64,000 nucleotides of DNA. Source: Anisus vortex. Lineage: Eukaryota > Mollusca > Gastropoda > Planorbidae. The stretch covers positions 20,849,844 to 20,913,843 of the forward strand of contig OX421496.1 in the NCBI GenBank assembly GCA_949126835.1, read 5' to 3'. Within the stretch, counting starts at the first letter, position 1, and each line of letters opens with the position of its first letter. Both the position numbers and the translations under genes were made by a program. This document shows positions 1 to 11,745 of this stretch, one piece after another. The notes below the pieces were generated by a model that was given only the letters and a program-made list of their open reading frames with translations, ran no database searches and was not told the DNA's origin.

Positions 1-261
1 CCGCACATAGCCCACAAGAACTCATGTTATATACTGAAAATAGTCTTCTTTCAGTGAAACGCTTCAAACATTTTTTCGCGGCCCGGTTATTTTTATGTGT
101 TTATGTCCTCCCCTGCCCCCCCCCCCCCAAAAAAAAAGCCCTGCGGCGATGGTAATGTTGCGACGTGGTTGGTGTGGATACATCATCACTTCATGACCCA
201 CTAATACTTATATTTTTGCTATACACTATCTTATCTTACTTTACATGTTATCAACTATCTT
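1..261. other. AT-rich sequence, no feature seen
   Basis: No coding region, RNA gene or recognisable repeat could be supported. There are short homopolymer runs of C and A near 115-140. Confidence 0.5.
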
Positions 262-655
262 TTTATAATAAAAGATTATTGCGTTCTTGACAATTTTTGC
301 GGTTTTAGACTTAACCGTGGTTTGAGTCTAGTCTTGCATTTTTTTTAAAGTCTATTAATGTGGTTAAGTTACTGGTGTTCCTGGTTTGTTCAGTCAACCC
401 ATTCCATGCCCGAATTCCACTCGGGAGGAAAGAGTAACATACTTCTGTGCATTGGTTCTTGCACATTGAATAATAAAAGTGTTTGTGTCCTTATATTTAT
501 CTAAGCATTGTAATTGTGTTGTATTTCTAAGTTAGAATTATTGCTACTTTATCTTTTGCCCCTCTGTCCTCTAGTGTTTGTATGTTTAGTGATTTAACTA
601 TAGGTTTAACTCTTGTCAGTGGTTGTCACAAATAACTAGCTTGTAAATAACATAA
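262..655 (-). mobile_element. LINE 3'-end fragment (family L, copy 1)
   Basis: This stretch aligns by eye, on the same strand, with 15835-16225. Shared landmarks are the AAGATTATT(A/G)CGT block near the 3' end, the segment CCCATTCCATGCCCGAAT, and the TCTGTCCTCTAG block. Read on the minus strand it is the decayed C-terminal end of a non-LTR reverse transcriptase ORF plus 3' UTR, heavily 5' truncated. It is more diverged than the copy at 15.8-16.3 kb and the reading frame is broken. Confidence 0.65.
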
Positions 656-1023
656 AACCGGTACTCATGGAATGTACATAAAAACGGCTTCAAATTATTA
701 AAAAAAAGAGACAATCGCTAGTAGCCCTAGCCTACATAATTTTGCGTATATTTTCAACCTTTTTTTTTTCTTCTCTTTTCTTTAGCCCCTGACAATTGGC
801 TTTCGTAACCCGATAGCAGGTCACGATCCGGAATTTAGTGAATCTCTGCCTTAGACTTTAGCGCACTGGGTGTAAATTCTGAGGTTGCGCTTTGTGCATT
901 TTAAAATCTCCGAAGAAATGTGGATCATGTCTTAAAGTCCGCAAACCTAGCTGAGTTGGCAAGTCTATTCTAGCACGTGTTTTTTTCCCAAGAGAGGATG
1001 GATAAGACCTTGATTGGCTAGGT

Positions 1024-2266
1024 CATAGGCTCTCAACCTTTTTTGGCTCACCGCCCCCTTTTACAATTTTTTTCCGCTCACCGCCCCCCCCTAACTCTTT
1101 TAGCGCCCACTTCCCCCTACCCACCCCTTGGAAGTTAAGGGGTCAATATAGTTTCCGCAATTTATTTTGGCCGACTAGATTTGTGTGATTATTTATTATC
1201 TGTATAGAAACTGAAAAGAAAACATATTGTAAGAATTAATAGATCAACAAATTATCTTAAAAAAAAGGCTTTAAAAAATTCAATATTGATGTGAATCGTT
1301 TGCCTGGTGTGTTGCTAGTAGTTTGTTTATGTTTGCTTCAATTTTGGTTGCAAAATACTTAGGTCTCCACGCTTAACTATTTACAGCTTGTTTTTCTTTT
1401 TTTTGTTTGACAGCCAAATGGTATTAGCATAAAATCCACTTTCCACAAAAGAGGGTGATAAGAATGCAATACAAAATTGTTGCCAAAACTCACAGACCTA
1501 GAGAAACTGATTGATTTTCTCCCAAAGAATCGCATTTGCTTTTTAACTCGAGCACCGAATCCAAGTCTCATTCATTATATTTAAACAGTCATCTTTTGCT
1601 AACCCTCTGTGTGCATTAGCTATCGCGTGTAGTCCTCGTCAATGAACAATGAACAATATTTATTTTGCAACATAGCATATAAGTACAATAAAGGCACAGT
1701 CAAAGACATAACAAGAAAATTATAAAACATTTAAAAAGTAGGCATCCAAATGTGCCCATTTGCGGAAAAAATCTGGACGGAAGTTTCTTAGGAAAGTCAT
1801 CTGCTATTCTCAACTTTCAGCTTTTGGTTCAACTTAAACCTGTGAACAGATTTTATCGCACATCAAAGCTGTTTTAAGCATACAAAGAGGTTACATACAT
1901 TTGACGCTCATTAATTGATACAGACTAATTAAATTTAAACGCGTTTTTATGCTTATCTTCTTAAAATACATTTATTTGTATTATTAATTTTTTTAATAGC
2001 ACTATATTAAAGGGAGTTTATTAACCCGTTTCATTTGAGCTACTATTTCTAATGTTTATTTTTTTTATGAAAGAATAAATGGCTTACAATTTATAACTTT
2101 GCAATGATTTACTGTAAAAAGTATTTGAAAATGATATAAATATTATAAGACTACAAAAATTATACATATATTTTTAAACATTACATTAACTTCCCAGTAT
2201 GTCTATTGACAATGACGTAGAGTCATAAGTTTTACTTAACGTATTAATGTACATTCCAGTAAAGTT
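1024..2266 (+). mobile_element. hAT-like non-autonomous element, family A copy 1, left part
   Basis: The element starts CATAGGCTCTCAACC and ends at 8181 as the inverse, GTTGAGACCCTATG, giving a terminal inverted repeat of about 14 bases. The 8 bases before the start (1016-1023, GGCTAGGT) and after the end (8182-8189, GGCTAGAC) match at 6 of 8, as expected for a diverged hAT target duplication. The body is AT-rich and non-coding, with C-rich margins. It is interrupted by a LINE at 2267-7755. Other copies lie at 9607-10685 and 35905-37858, with fragments near 28.4-29.4 kb and 45.3-45.5 kb. TIR sequence and 8-base duplications are typical of hAT elements. Confidence 0.75.
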
Positions 2267-2959
2267 CTGGTCACAGTGCCCGGACGTCGACAAAACTGTT
2301 ACAAGTGTGGGCTGAGCACACACTGGCCCAATCAGTGTAAGAAAACAATGAGGTCCGATGCGGCGGTGGTAACAGCGGCTACGGTCACATCTAAGTCGGC
2401 ACCAGTTTCAACACCACCACTAGCAGCGGCTAAAGGTGCACCAGGGAAAACCATCGTAGATGATTATGGTTATACCCTGGTGACTGGCAAAAGTAATAAT
2501 AATAATAATAATAGCCTTCCCCTTTCCCTATTGGAAACGGGTACTGTACCCGAATCTCCCTCCATGAATAAAACTGTGGGAAGTCCTAAAATGCCTCCAA
2601 ATGAAGTGAGTAAAAAAACAACCCCTTTTTCGAGTACTCCTTCAACCCCTTTATCCCCGAATAAAACACCCACTAAATCTCCAAACAAAATACCTCCCCT
2701 TATGTCGGTGTGGGAAGTACCTCAGGCCAAAAAACGGCAATATGAGGAGAGCGATGAAATACCCAAATCTCTTCCTAGTTCTCCCTCAAAACGCTCTGCT
2801 GAGTCAAGCAGGAAAAAACTGTTCCACTTCTCAGCAGAGTCCCCAATAAGCTCACTGAACAGTGAAACTTATATCAATGACCAGACAGAGGAGATGGATT
2901 TGATAAAATCGCCACTTCCTCTGGTTATAGACGAAGACGATAAGGATGACAAACAGTAG
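2267..2959 (+). pseudogene. LINE ORF1, C-terminal part with CCHC zinc knuckle
   Basis: The visible product is about 230 residues. It begins with VPGRRQ followed by a C-x2-C-x4-H-x4-C knuckle (CYKCGLSTHWPNQC), then a long Ser/Pro/Thr/Lys-rich tail with an Asn run encoded by AAT repeats. The frame is open upstream to 2240 with no ATG, and those upstream bases belong to the host repeat. ORF1 has therefore lost its N-terminal part by 5' truncation on insertion. The knuckle is typical of nucleic-acid-binding ORF1 proteins of L1/Tx1-type LINEs, which coat the element's RNA. The stop at 2957-2959 lies 30 bases before the ORF2 ATG. Confidence 0.8.
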
Positions 2960-2989
2960 GTTAATAATCAAACACTCTATAATTGAAGA

Positions 2990-5900
2990 ATGGCGGACAT
3001 AACAATAGTCACGTTAAACATACATAGCCTTAGGAACAAACAGAAATACTTAGTTCACCTTGCAAGGAAACATAAACCCGATTTCATCTTCTTGCAAGAA
3101 ACCAACATAAGCAAACAATTTACTGCAGACAGATACATAACAGAAATGGGTTTCAGTTTTTTAGTTAAAGTACATTCGCTAGAGGAACAGCCATAATTCA
3201 AACGTCAGATAAATACAAAGTCACACACAAGCATAAAGATAACCAGGGTAGACTCACTATAATTAGAATAGAAAACAGTAACAATAAATATACACTAGTT
3301 AACATCTACGCTCCTACACAAAACACAGAAAAACCTGCCTTCTTTGATAATTTAAATGACATTTTAAATACAACATATCAACATGATAAACTTATAATAG
3401 GTGGAGACTTTAATTATACACATGACGAACTTGACAGAGTGAACACACTTAACAAAAACAAACAAAGTAGTCACTGGTTAGATAATACATTTACAACATT
3501 TTCACTTGTCGACGCTTACAGGAAAATATACCCACTTGGACAGGACACGACTTTTGTCTACAACGCTCACCCAGTTAAGTCCCGGCTAGATAGGGTTTAT
3601 GTACCGGATGGGGATACGGTTGCCAGAGTGTCTCATTTGGGGGAAACATTGGAGTATACGGATCATAAAGCGGTGCTAGTGTCGGTGACCACAGCAGCGT
3701 GGAGCCGACACAGGCATACCGGGTCGCCCCACTGGAAATTTAATAACTCACTCTTAAAGAGTGAGTTTTACACAAAAACAATTCAAACTCTCATTGAAAA
3801 CACAATAGACATTAGTACCTTAGACCAACAGACTGACATGGGCGAGACGTGGACAGTACTTAAGCATAGCATTAAACACTTAACACAAATAATATCCAAA
3901 TACATTAATACGCAGCTAAGGGAGACGGAACAACACTTAAAACAGCAATTAGATACACTTCCAGAAGATACTTTAGAGGCACATACAATAAAAGCACAAT
4001 TAACAGAAATACAAGAGCATAAGTATATGGGCGCACAAACAAGATGTAGGACACGAGGTATGTTAGAGGGCCCAAACAAGGTTTTTCTCACACTAGAACA
4101 AAACACACAAAGAAGACGCATTATTGCACGGATACAAGACTCATTAGGAACAATGCATACAGGAAACGTAGCAATTGCAAACACTTTTAAAGAGCACTTT
4201 ATACACATCTATTCTAAGGAACACACTGACGACAGGGAACAAGATGATATACTGACATATTGTAAACACCTACCAGACGAAGATAAAAACTCTTTTAGAA
4301 ACACCCATTACAGTACAGGACATTAAATTAGCAATTGACAAATTGAAATTGGACAAGTCCCCAGGACCAGACGGTTTGACATCAGAATTTAACAAATTTT
4401 TTTCACCCCAGTTAGTTCCCTTACTATCACTCGTGTACACACATGCATATACTAAGGGAGCCCTTCCACAGATGTTCAGTGAAGCATATATAACCGCCCT
4501 GGAGAAAAACCCGGACGACAGAATATCTGTGGGGGGCTACCGACCCATTTCATTATTAAATACAGACTATAAAATTCTCACTAAGATACTGGTAAACAAA
4601 CTTCAACCATACCTGCATACACTTTTACACGAAAATCAATTCTGCGGCATACCAGGCAGAAACATAGAAACTCTCAATCACACCATTAGGGACATTATCA
4701 TATACACACACATCAAAAACACGCAAGCAGCCCTGTTATCGATAGATCAGGAGAAAGCCTTTGATAGAGTGGACCACGGTTATCTATTCAAAGTGCTGCG
4801 GAAAAACAACGTAGGAAGTCAGATCGAAGGCTGGGTCAGGCTGCTCTACGCTTCACCATGTAGCAGAATTCTTGTTAAACCATACGCTGACCTCACCCTT
4901 CCCAATTGAAAGATCTGTCAGGCAGGGCTGTCCGCTCTCACCGCTTTTATATGCCCTGTGTCTGGATCCGCTCCTGGAAAAAGTAAGAACGGATGCTGGT
5001 ATAACGGGCATATCAATGCCTGGAGGACAGGTGTTGAAGGTACAGGCATATGCTGACGATACCACGTTTACAGAAACATCAGAAAAAGACATAAAAAAAA
5101 TTGTGGAACATTTAAAAACTTTCAATGCCGCATCTGGAGGGAAAATTTACATAAACAAATCGAATATAATGGGCCTTGGTGCCTGGAAACGAAAAGAACA
5201 TTTTCCGTCAAATATTCAAAATAAAACAAAAATCAAAATTACAGGCATCGTTTGGCACAACAATCCGCACACTTACAATACAGAACAATACAATGGATTA
5301 TTAGAAACAACGGATAACATAATAAATATGTACACACACATCTCACACACGATTTTTGGTCGTTCAGCAATCGTTAACACTTTCATTATACCGAAAATCA
5401 TTTATATAGCTTCAGTTACAGAACCTCCACCACATTTCATAACCAATATGAATAAAAAAAATAGAGCCTTTTTATTTAAATCTACCATTCGCTCCATTCA
5501 TCATAACACACTGATACAAAATAAACGGGATGGCGGGATAGGTTTGCAAGATATAAAAACAAAGATACAAGCACTGAGATTAAAATATATAGGCCAAATT
5601 GTACGTGCACCTGATAAGTTGCCTTTAGCTATGTATTCTTATGGTTTAAAGCTAAGCAAACTTATTCCAATTCAAAACAATACACCTCATTATTTTGGCA
5701 ACTTTTCCTCTTCATTTTACAAGTTACACGCATTTTACTTAACAATGAACACTTGATACATAGCAAAACAAAGAACATTTACATATCACTCATTACACGG
5801 GTCCAAATTCCACTTCATACACGGATTAAATGGGGGAGACAGCTAGGGATTACAGACTTTCATGACACATTCATCAGTTTACATAACAAACACATTGCAC

Positions 5901-6334
5901 CACAATCAAAGGAGATATCATACAGGCTCATTTTTAACATGACACCAACATTAGATAGGAAGAAACAAAATACACGCAACACACCTATATGCAAGATGTG
6001 TACCTCACATACACAAGAAAATGAGGAACATATCTATCTTACATGCCCCGCAATCATACCAACAAAACAAACATTGAAATTAATCATGGACACAACAACA
6101 CAGTCAAACATAGATATAGATTTAGCCATTACACTCTTCAAGATACCTAGACTTAGAAACAACACAAAACACACATTAAACCTCATCACATTGGCAGAAT
6201 ACAAACAACACATATGGACAACGTATCTTAAAACACGGTTTGACCAAAAACACTACCCCCCACACATCATAGAAGACATATTCAGACAAAAACTTGAAGC
6301 ACATTTAGATAAGCATCAACCGCCCACTCTGTAA
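2990..6334 (+). pseudogene. LINE ORF2: endonuclease + reverse transcriptase, frameshifted
   Basis: ORF2 would encode a protein that nicks target DNA and reverse-transcribes the element. The endonuclease part (2990 to about 3700) shows VTLNIHSLRNK, FLQETN, GGDFN, SRLDRVYV and YTDHKAV. The RT part shows KSPGPDGLTSEF, GGYRPISLLNTDYK, KAFDRVDH, VRQGCPLSPLLYALCLDP and AYADD, so the catalytic aspartates remain. The C-terminal segment (5753-6334) carries CKMC...EEHIYLTCP, a zinc motif found at the end of L1/Tx1-type RTs. The frame shifts near 3160-3170, 4295-4305, 4870-4880 and 5745-5755, with no other internal stops needed, so this copy is dead but not ancient. Confidence 0.88.
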
Positions 6335-7741
6335 TTTTATTTGATGCTTTGCTTTTATAAATGTTTTATGTATTATAATGTATTTCATAGATGAGATCCT
6401 AATGTATTTTATTGATTGGTTCATTTGTTTAATTGGGAGATCTGTGGACATGCTTATGTTATTGAATGCGTTGTTTTAAATATGGAGATGCCCTTGACTA
6501 GTATTGTACATTTGATGTTATTAATTGTTCATCAAGGGCACATTTTTACTTTCATTTCCGGTGTAATTTTTGTTTTCATTTCCGGTGCGATGTCTCTTTC
6601 AGTGAATGTGAAATCTTGTGCTGTTTTTTATTTTCTTTTTTACGCACCACTATGTACATAGTATTTTAAAATAAGTTTTCGGGATTATTTTCTTAATTTT
6701 GTTGAATGGCTTAGAAGACGGTATTTTAACTTCATGGCTTACTACACATAAAGTAACGAGGAGAGAGACTTGGCCTTTTCTGGGTCCGTCTTCGCTTACT
6801 TAGCTCCCCTTTTATTACTGTTTTCCTCCAGTTATTCCCAACCTTTCTATTCAAAATTGTTCTTGGTTACCTATCTAATACAGGAAAATTGCGTCTAATA
6901 TTAATCTTTTGTCTTCAAATTACATTTACCAGAGTGACATCAATGTATAATAAAAGAAGAAGGACTGATATATAAATACCGGCCCAAAACCCATCTTTTG
7001 TCACATTCGCTAGGGTGTTAACTGGTGCAGACCAGTCATCCGGCGACGCTGGCTTAGAGGGGTGGGAGGGTCAGGAAAGTCGGGCCTTCCAAATTCTATG
7101 TCACTACAAACAGATTTGTATTTCTTTCCCTATCTTTCGTTCAATAGTTCATGCCGACGGGGGAACGGCTAAACGCTATTTGAAACCTTAAGACAACTAA
7201 GGATTTTTCAACTCTTTTTAGAGAATTGTACATATTTTTTTTTCTCACTTGTGGAAGTCCCGATTGTGGGATTTCCTGTGAATGACACCTTTCGTCACCC
7301 GTCTTCAATGGGTGTTTCACTTTCCTTTGTCATATGTGACCCTTTCTTTGTTCTTTATATATACATTTAAGATCGCGCTTGGTGGTTTAAATTAAGATAT
7401 ATATCCCAAGGGATAGAACAATTGAAATGAAATGTACATAATTTCTACACACTTTGTTTTATTTTTCTCCATATTACGTTGTTTTAAATATCTTACAGTT
7501 AATAATGGATGTTTACGGTTAATACATGTTTAAATTAATTTGAATATGTAGGGATGTTAAGCATGTATGTAAAAAAAAAAGGAGAATGAATGAATTTAAA
7601 TTTAAAGTTAGAAAACTTTTTGTCTCGTAAATTATTTTGTCTTCTATCCCCTTAACTATGTATGTACTGTTCTTCTATCCTCTTTTCTTCATTGTAAAAT
7701 ATATGAGATTGTACATGTAAAATCTTGAATAAACATATTGG
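6335..7741 (+). other. LINE 3' UTR
   Basis: Non-coding stretch between the ORF2 stop and the poly(A) tail, with AATAAA at 7728-7733 just before the tail. I see no ORF of interest and no tandem repeat in it. Confidence 0.7.
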
Positions 7742-7755
7742 AAAAAAAAAAAAAA

Positions 7756-8181
7756 GAGATCAAAATATCATTAATATTAGCAAATGTTAGGGCGACAGGG
7801 ATCGGTTGGCGGCAGGGATAGATCCCGCGTCGTGTTGGTTGACAGTCCGGTGAACTAACCACAGAACGAGCCGGCCACACACCATACTTGTCTAATACTG
7901 AAACCTTGGATACTTGTTCGAAAAGTAACTGCGATTACTATTTCTTATTAATATAATAATATGTAGGCCTACTGTTAGGGGACATCAGATATTTAGCAGC
8001 ACTTGCGTTTACATCACATTTCATCCAAAAACGAATCGATTCAAATAGCTGAGGTGTTCAAATTATATCAGGTACGCTTGTACCGCCCACTTGACCTTCA
8101 TCGCCCTCCAATCGCCCCCGGGAACGTCACCGCCTCCCTAAAGTTTCCCACCAGCGACAACGCCCCCGTTGAGACCCTATG
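7756..8181 (+). mobile_element. hAT-like element, family A copy 1, right part
   Basis: Continuation of the element that starts at 1024. It holds a tRNA-like SINE head (7786-7876, minus strand) and C-rich terminal sequence, and ends GTTGAGACCCTATG with the 8-base flank GGCTAGAC. It aligns with 10311-10685 and 37405-37858. Confidence 0.75.
7786..7876 (-). repeat. tRNA-like SINE head inside family A copy 1
   Basis: On the minus strand it reads GGCCGGCTCGTTCTGTGGTT...GGGATCTATCCCTGCC. The positions correspond to a tRNA A box and B box and match the complete SINE at 32758-32924. The same block sits at the same place in the other family A copies (10340-10412 and 37534-37615), so it entered the ancestor of family A. 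No LINE-type tail is present here. Confidence 0.6.
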
Positions 8182-8225
8182 GGCTAGACGTATATTGTTT
8201 ATGTGCAACACAATCCTTGTATACC

Positions 8226-8540
8226 GTATTTAGGGAAACGTATGAAACGTATGAATGCTGGCCTGAAACGTATGAAACGTATGAATGCTGGCCTGAAACG
8301 TATGAAACGTATGAATGCTGGCCTGAAACGTATGAAACGTATGAATGCTGGCCTGAAACGTATGAAACGTATGAATGCTGGCCTGAAACGTATGAATGCT
8401 GGCCTGAAACGTATGAAACGTATGAATGCTGGCCTGAAACGTATGAAACGTATGAATGCTGGCCTGAAACGTATGAAACGTATGAATGCTGGCCTGAAAC
8501 GTATGAAACGTATGAAACGTATGAATGCTGACCTGAAAGG
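8226..8540. repeat. 30-bp minisatellite
   Basis: About ten tandem copies of a 30-base unit containing AAACGTATG twice followed by AATGCTGGCCTG; one copy lacks one half-unit (near 8388-8400). The length is a multiple of three and the unit has no stop in several frames, so both strands appear open. These are not treated as genes. It lies 45 bases outside the right end of family A copy 1. Confidence 0.9.
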
Positions 8541-9606
8541 GGTACTTTGATTACTTTTGCTTTACATGATGTGTACTGCATTTTATATCAGGAAATCGTC
8601 TCTCATTAAAATTAAATTATTTAGATCAGTGTACTGGTCAGTTAAACTTAAAGTGCAACATTTTTCATCATTGGCCGTATAAAGAATTTGAAACAATAAG
8701 ATGGGCCAAAAATATTCTGAAAATGTATTTACATTATATAGAAAGGATCGCCGATATAAGCTCAGTTGGTGCCGGACTAAATGGGGTTTGGCGGCCCGAG
8801 CTGTGGCCCGCTGGGCACCAGTTGCACACACATGTACTACGAACTTTGCAATTTTATGTATCTATAGAGCAGTGGATTCAACACATTCCCACAACACATT
8901 CTAATTTTACGTTAATAATCCGTTTCGAATTTCTTACCGGAATCTACTTGTGAGTTAAACTCATAAATGCCCGGTTCACATAACATACACAGTACAATCT
9001 AAACAAGAAAGTTGAATATTTACCGGAATCTACTTGTGAGTTAGACTCATAAATGCCAGGTTCGCATAACATACACATGCCCACCAATAAGCACGTGACA
9101 CAGTCCATTTAGTGCCTGGGGAATAAAAAAAAATTTAAAAAATTTATTTGAAATAATTATGTAAGTCTATCTATATTATACAGGCCCCACGAGAGGGGGG
9201 TACAGCCGGTACGCCGTACCGGGGCCCACAAGAGTTTAGGGGGGCCCATGAATATGAAAATTTAAAATTAAATTGGCTATTACGCCATTATTTTAAATTA
9301 TTGCTATTAACTTAGGCTACTATTAAGCTAAGAGGATATGCCCAAAACCTCCTACAATCTCACGTGGCGCTGGCGCCCTTAATTTTGGTAGGCCTATTCT
9401 TTGAATGTGTACTTGAACATTTTGTTAATTATGCAATGAAACCTTTAGTTGTAATAAAGGGCCTAATTATTTTCGACATTATTTAGGATCTCTTTTTTTA
9501 TTATTTTTCTCCAGAGACACTTACAAATTTTAATATAGACCTATGAGCATTACAGGCTTACAGTTCTCCCTGTTAGCTTAGTAGCCTAGGCCTACATACT
9601 CTCGTA
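8541..9606. other. Intergenic, minor repeats
   Basis: No gene supported. A 60-base block with ACCGGAATCTACTTGTGAGTTA occurs twice (8936-8987 and 9022-9075), a short local duplication. At 9181-9260 there is a GC-rich segment with the palindrome CCGGTACGCCGTACCGG that may be the left end of a DNA transposon; I could not find a matching right end. Confidence 0.5.
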
Positions 9607-10685
9607 CATACGTTCTCAACCTTTTTCGGCTCATTGCCCCCTTTTACAATTTTTTTCCGCTCACCGCCCCGCAACTTAATTTTAATTAAACATAAATCGG
9701 CCTATAATTAATTCTAAAACAAATTTATTTGTATTATTAATTGTATAAATATAGGAGACTTATTTAATAACACTAGATCTATATCATGTAGACCTAATTT
9801 CTGTAATTATTAATGTTTAAAATATAAACTCCTTAAATGCACAAAACATTTAAAACAGGAAAAGTTTATTTACAACTGTTTAACGTAAATTATTTCAATC
9901 CTCTAATAATTAAATCTTGTTTTGAATACCATAATGTTGAATGTATATAAAGAAAAAAAATAATAAGTAATATTTGTTATATTACAAAACATAACTTTTT
10001 GGGCATCACTTTTGAATCAAATGTGGAAACTTTTGTTAATAAAAGGGAGATAATTAACCCGTTACATTTGAGCTAATATTTATGTATTTTTTTTTCTTTA
10101 AAAAAAATAATTATTGGCTTACATTTATAACTCTGAAATGATCAAACTGTAACAAGTATTTAATTTGAAAATATGACTAAAGAATTTATATGTATATTTT
10201 CAAGCAGTACAATAACTACCCAGTTAGTATAATTACTCCGAATCAATATCGCTTAATGATAATGTGCAGTTACCATATAAGAATGAAATAAAGGACATCT
10301 CGGTAAAACTGAGATCAAAATATCTTTAATATTAGCACATGTTAGGACGACAGTGATCGGTCAGCAGGGTTGACAGGCCGGTGAACCAACAATAGGACCA
10401 GACGGCCGCATACCATATTTGCCAAATACTGACCCTTAGTTTAGTAACGTGTATGCCTAATGTTGGGGGATATCAGATATTTAGCAGCACTTGCGTTTAC
10501 ATCATATTTCATCCAAAAACTAATCGATTCAAATAGCTGAGGTGTTCAAATTATATCTGGTACGTTTGTATCGCCCCCTTGCCCTTCACCGCCCCCCCCA
10601 ATCGCCCCGGGAATGTCAGCGTCCCCCTAAAGCCTCTCATCGCCCCCGGGGGGGGGGGCGATAACGCCCCTGTTGAGAACCTATG
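9607..10685 (+). mobile_element. hAT-like non-autonomous element, family A copy 2
   Basis: Complete copy of 1079 bases. It starts CATACGTTCTCAACC and ends GTTGAGAACCTATG (inverted). Flanking octamers CTCTCGTA (9599-9606) and CTCTAGTA (10686-10693) match at 7 of 8, a clear hAT-type target duplication. There is no ORF. A remnant of the tRNA-like SINE head lies at 10340-10412. C-rich terminal segments mirror each other (CACCGCCCC near the left end, GGCGATAACGCCCC near the right). Confidence 0.85.
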
Positions 10686-10693
10686 CTCTAGTA

Positions 10694-11040
10694 AGAGTCT
10701 AGTATGTCGCTGCATATAGCCTACTAGTACGGCAGTCGAAGCTAGTTAGTCGATCCTCTTACACTTTAATGATTTCCTGTGCGGTAGCCAAGAGGGGAGG
10801 TTGAAGGTATCATAATTTTAGACATAATATTGAAAATTTAAAACACATTTTTTTTGTCATTTAATAAAATGTATTTTGGGAAGATTCTGTACAATAATAA
10901 TAATAATAATAATAATGACATTTGTATAGCGCTGCCAACAAACATACTGTAAGCTCAGAGCGCATTTAACATAACAATTTAAAGAACACAGATACAATCT
11001 ATAGGCCAAGAGATAAAAAAAAATGTATGTGTCAACTGTA
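10694..11040. repeat. (AAT)n microsatellite with AGCGC-type repeat
   Basis: An AAT run (10892-10917) is followed directly by ATTTGTATAGCGCTGCC and then GCTCAGAGCGC (10918-10964). The arrangement resembles a dispersed motif seen in marine invertebrate genomes, where an AAT tract leads into a TATAGCGC element. I recognise it by pattern only. The rest of the stretch (10694-10890) shows nothing. Confidence 0.45.
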
Positions 11041-11515
11041 TTGCCACAGCAGATCTAATCTTACATTTGACTACACAACATACATTACTGGCGAATATTT
11101 ACAACTGACAAGAGTATACACCAATAGTGTTACATCACTAAACCTAGAAACACTCGAGGACAGAAGGACAAAGAGTAAAGTTGTATTCTAATAATACATA
11201 ATGCATTAAATTCTAACTTAGAAATGCAACACAATAATAACCTGTTGCAATGCTCAGATAAACATACTGACAAAAACATTTTCCTTATCCCTTACGGGAG
11301 AACTAATGCATATAAGTACACTTTCTTCCCGAGTGGCACCCGGTATGGAATGGGTTATCTGAACAAACCAGGAAAACCAGTAACCTCACATTATTTGAAA
11401 CACTAATAAAAATGCAAGGCTATACTCAGACGACGGATGAGCATAGGACGCAATAATCTTATTTACAGAAGGTGCGTCTGTAATATATAAGATAAGATCG
11501 ATAGGTAAATAATAT
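11041..11515 (+). mobile_element. LINE 3'-end fragment (family L, copy 2)
   Basis: 5'-truncated end of a non-LTR element. Decayed reading shows LEDRR upstream, then 11224-11406 encodes NNLLQCSDKH, IPYGRTNAYKYTFFPSGTR and GYLNKPGK, the hallmark FFP...W/Y-N-L ending of jockey/CR1/L2-type reverse transcriptases. After the stop the 3' UTR carries GACGCAATAATCTT, AGAAGGTGCGTCTGTAA and a TATAAGATAAGATC tail. This 3' UTR matches the tail of the SINE at 32758-32924. Confidence 0.75.
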
Positions 11516-11667
11516 ATACATTTATTGTGATGACATCGGACAAAATTGATCTAAACTTATAACGTCGTTGAAGCAGTGGACACGGCATACTAAATTGTGT
11601 CGCCCGCACAATGCCCAGACGAATTTTGTTTTACCTCAATTAAAATGTAAGGTATCCATCAAAGTTA

Positions 11668-11745
11668 TGTAGACCCAGGGAAAAAAATAATTATATGATT
11701 CTAACACAGAACCATCGGTACGCCAATCCAACGCGCTGTCGCTTG
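11668..11745 (-). repeat. SINE family S fragment
   Basis: Diverged fragment of the tRNA-derived SINE best seen at 61324-61606. Shared order: CCCAGGGAAAAAAAT, GAACCATCGGTACGCC and CCAACGCGCTG. It contains only part of the tRNA-like head. Confidence 0.5.

Larger units (their letters stand above)
2267..7755 (+). mobile_element. 5'-truncated LINE, L1/Tx1-like, inserted in hAT family A
   Basis: This insertion carries the 3' part of ORF1, a frameshifted ORF2, a 1.4 kb 3' UTR, the polyadenylation signal AATAAA at 7728-7733 and a poly(A) tail at 7742-7755. The host repeat stops at about 2266 (GTAAAGTT, matching GTAAAACT at 10302 onward) and resumes with GAGATCAAAATATC at 7756, exactly as in the uninterrupted copy at 10311. 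No convincing target duplication is seen. The zinc knuckle in ORF1, apurinic-type endonuclease, YADD reverse transcriptase and CCHC-like C-terminal zinc motif point to the L1/Tx1 group. Clade assignment is inference. Confidence 0.85.

Noticed and set aside
8169..8581. Overlapping open frames on both strands with Tyr-Glu-Cys or Met-Lys-Arg repeats
   Set aside because: They are translations of the 30-bp minisatellite, whose unit length is divisible by three and lacks stops.
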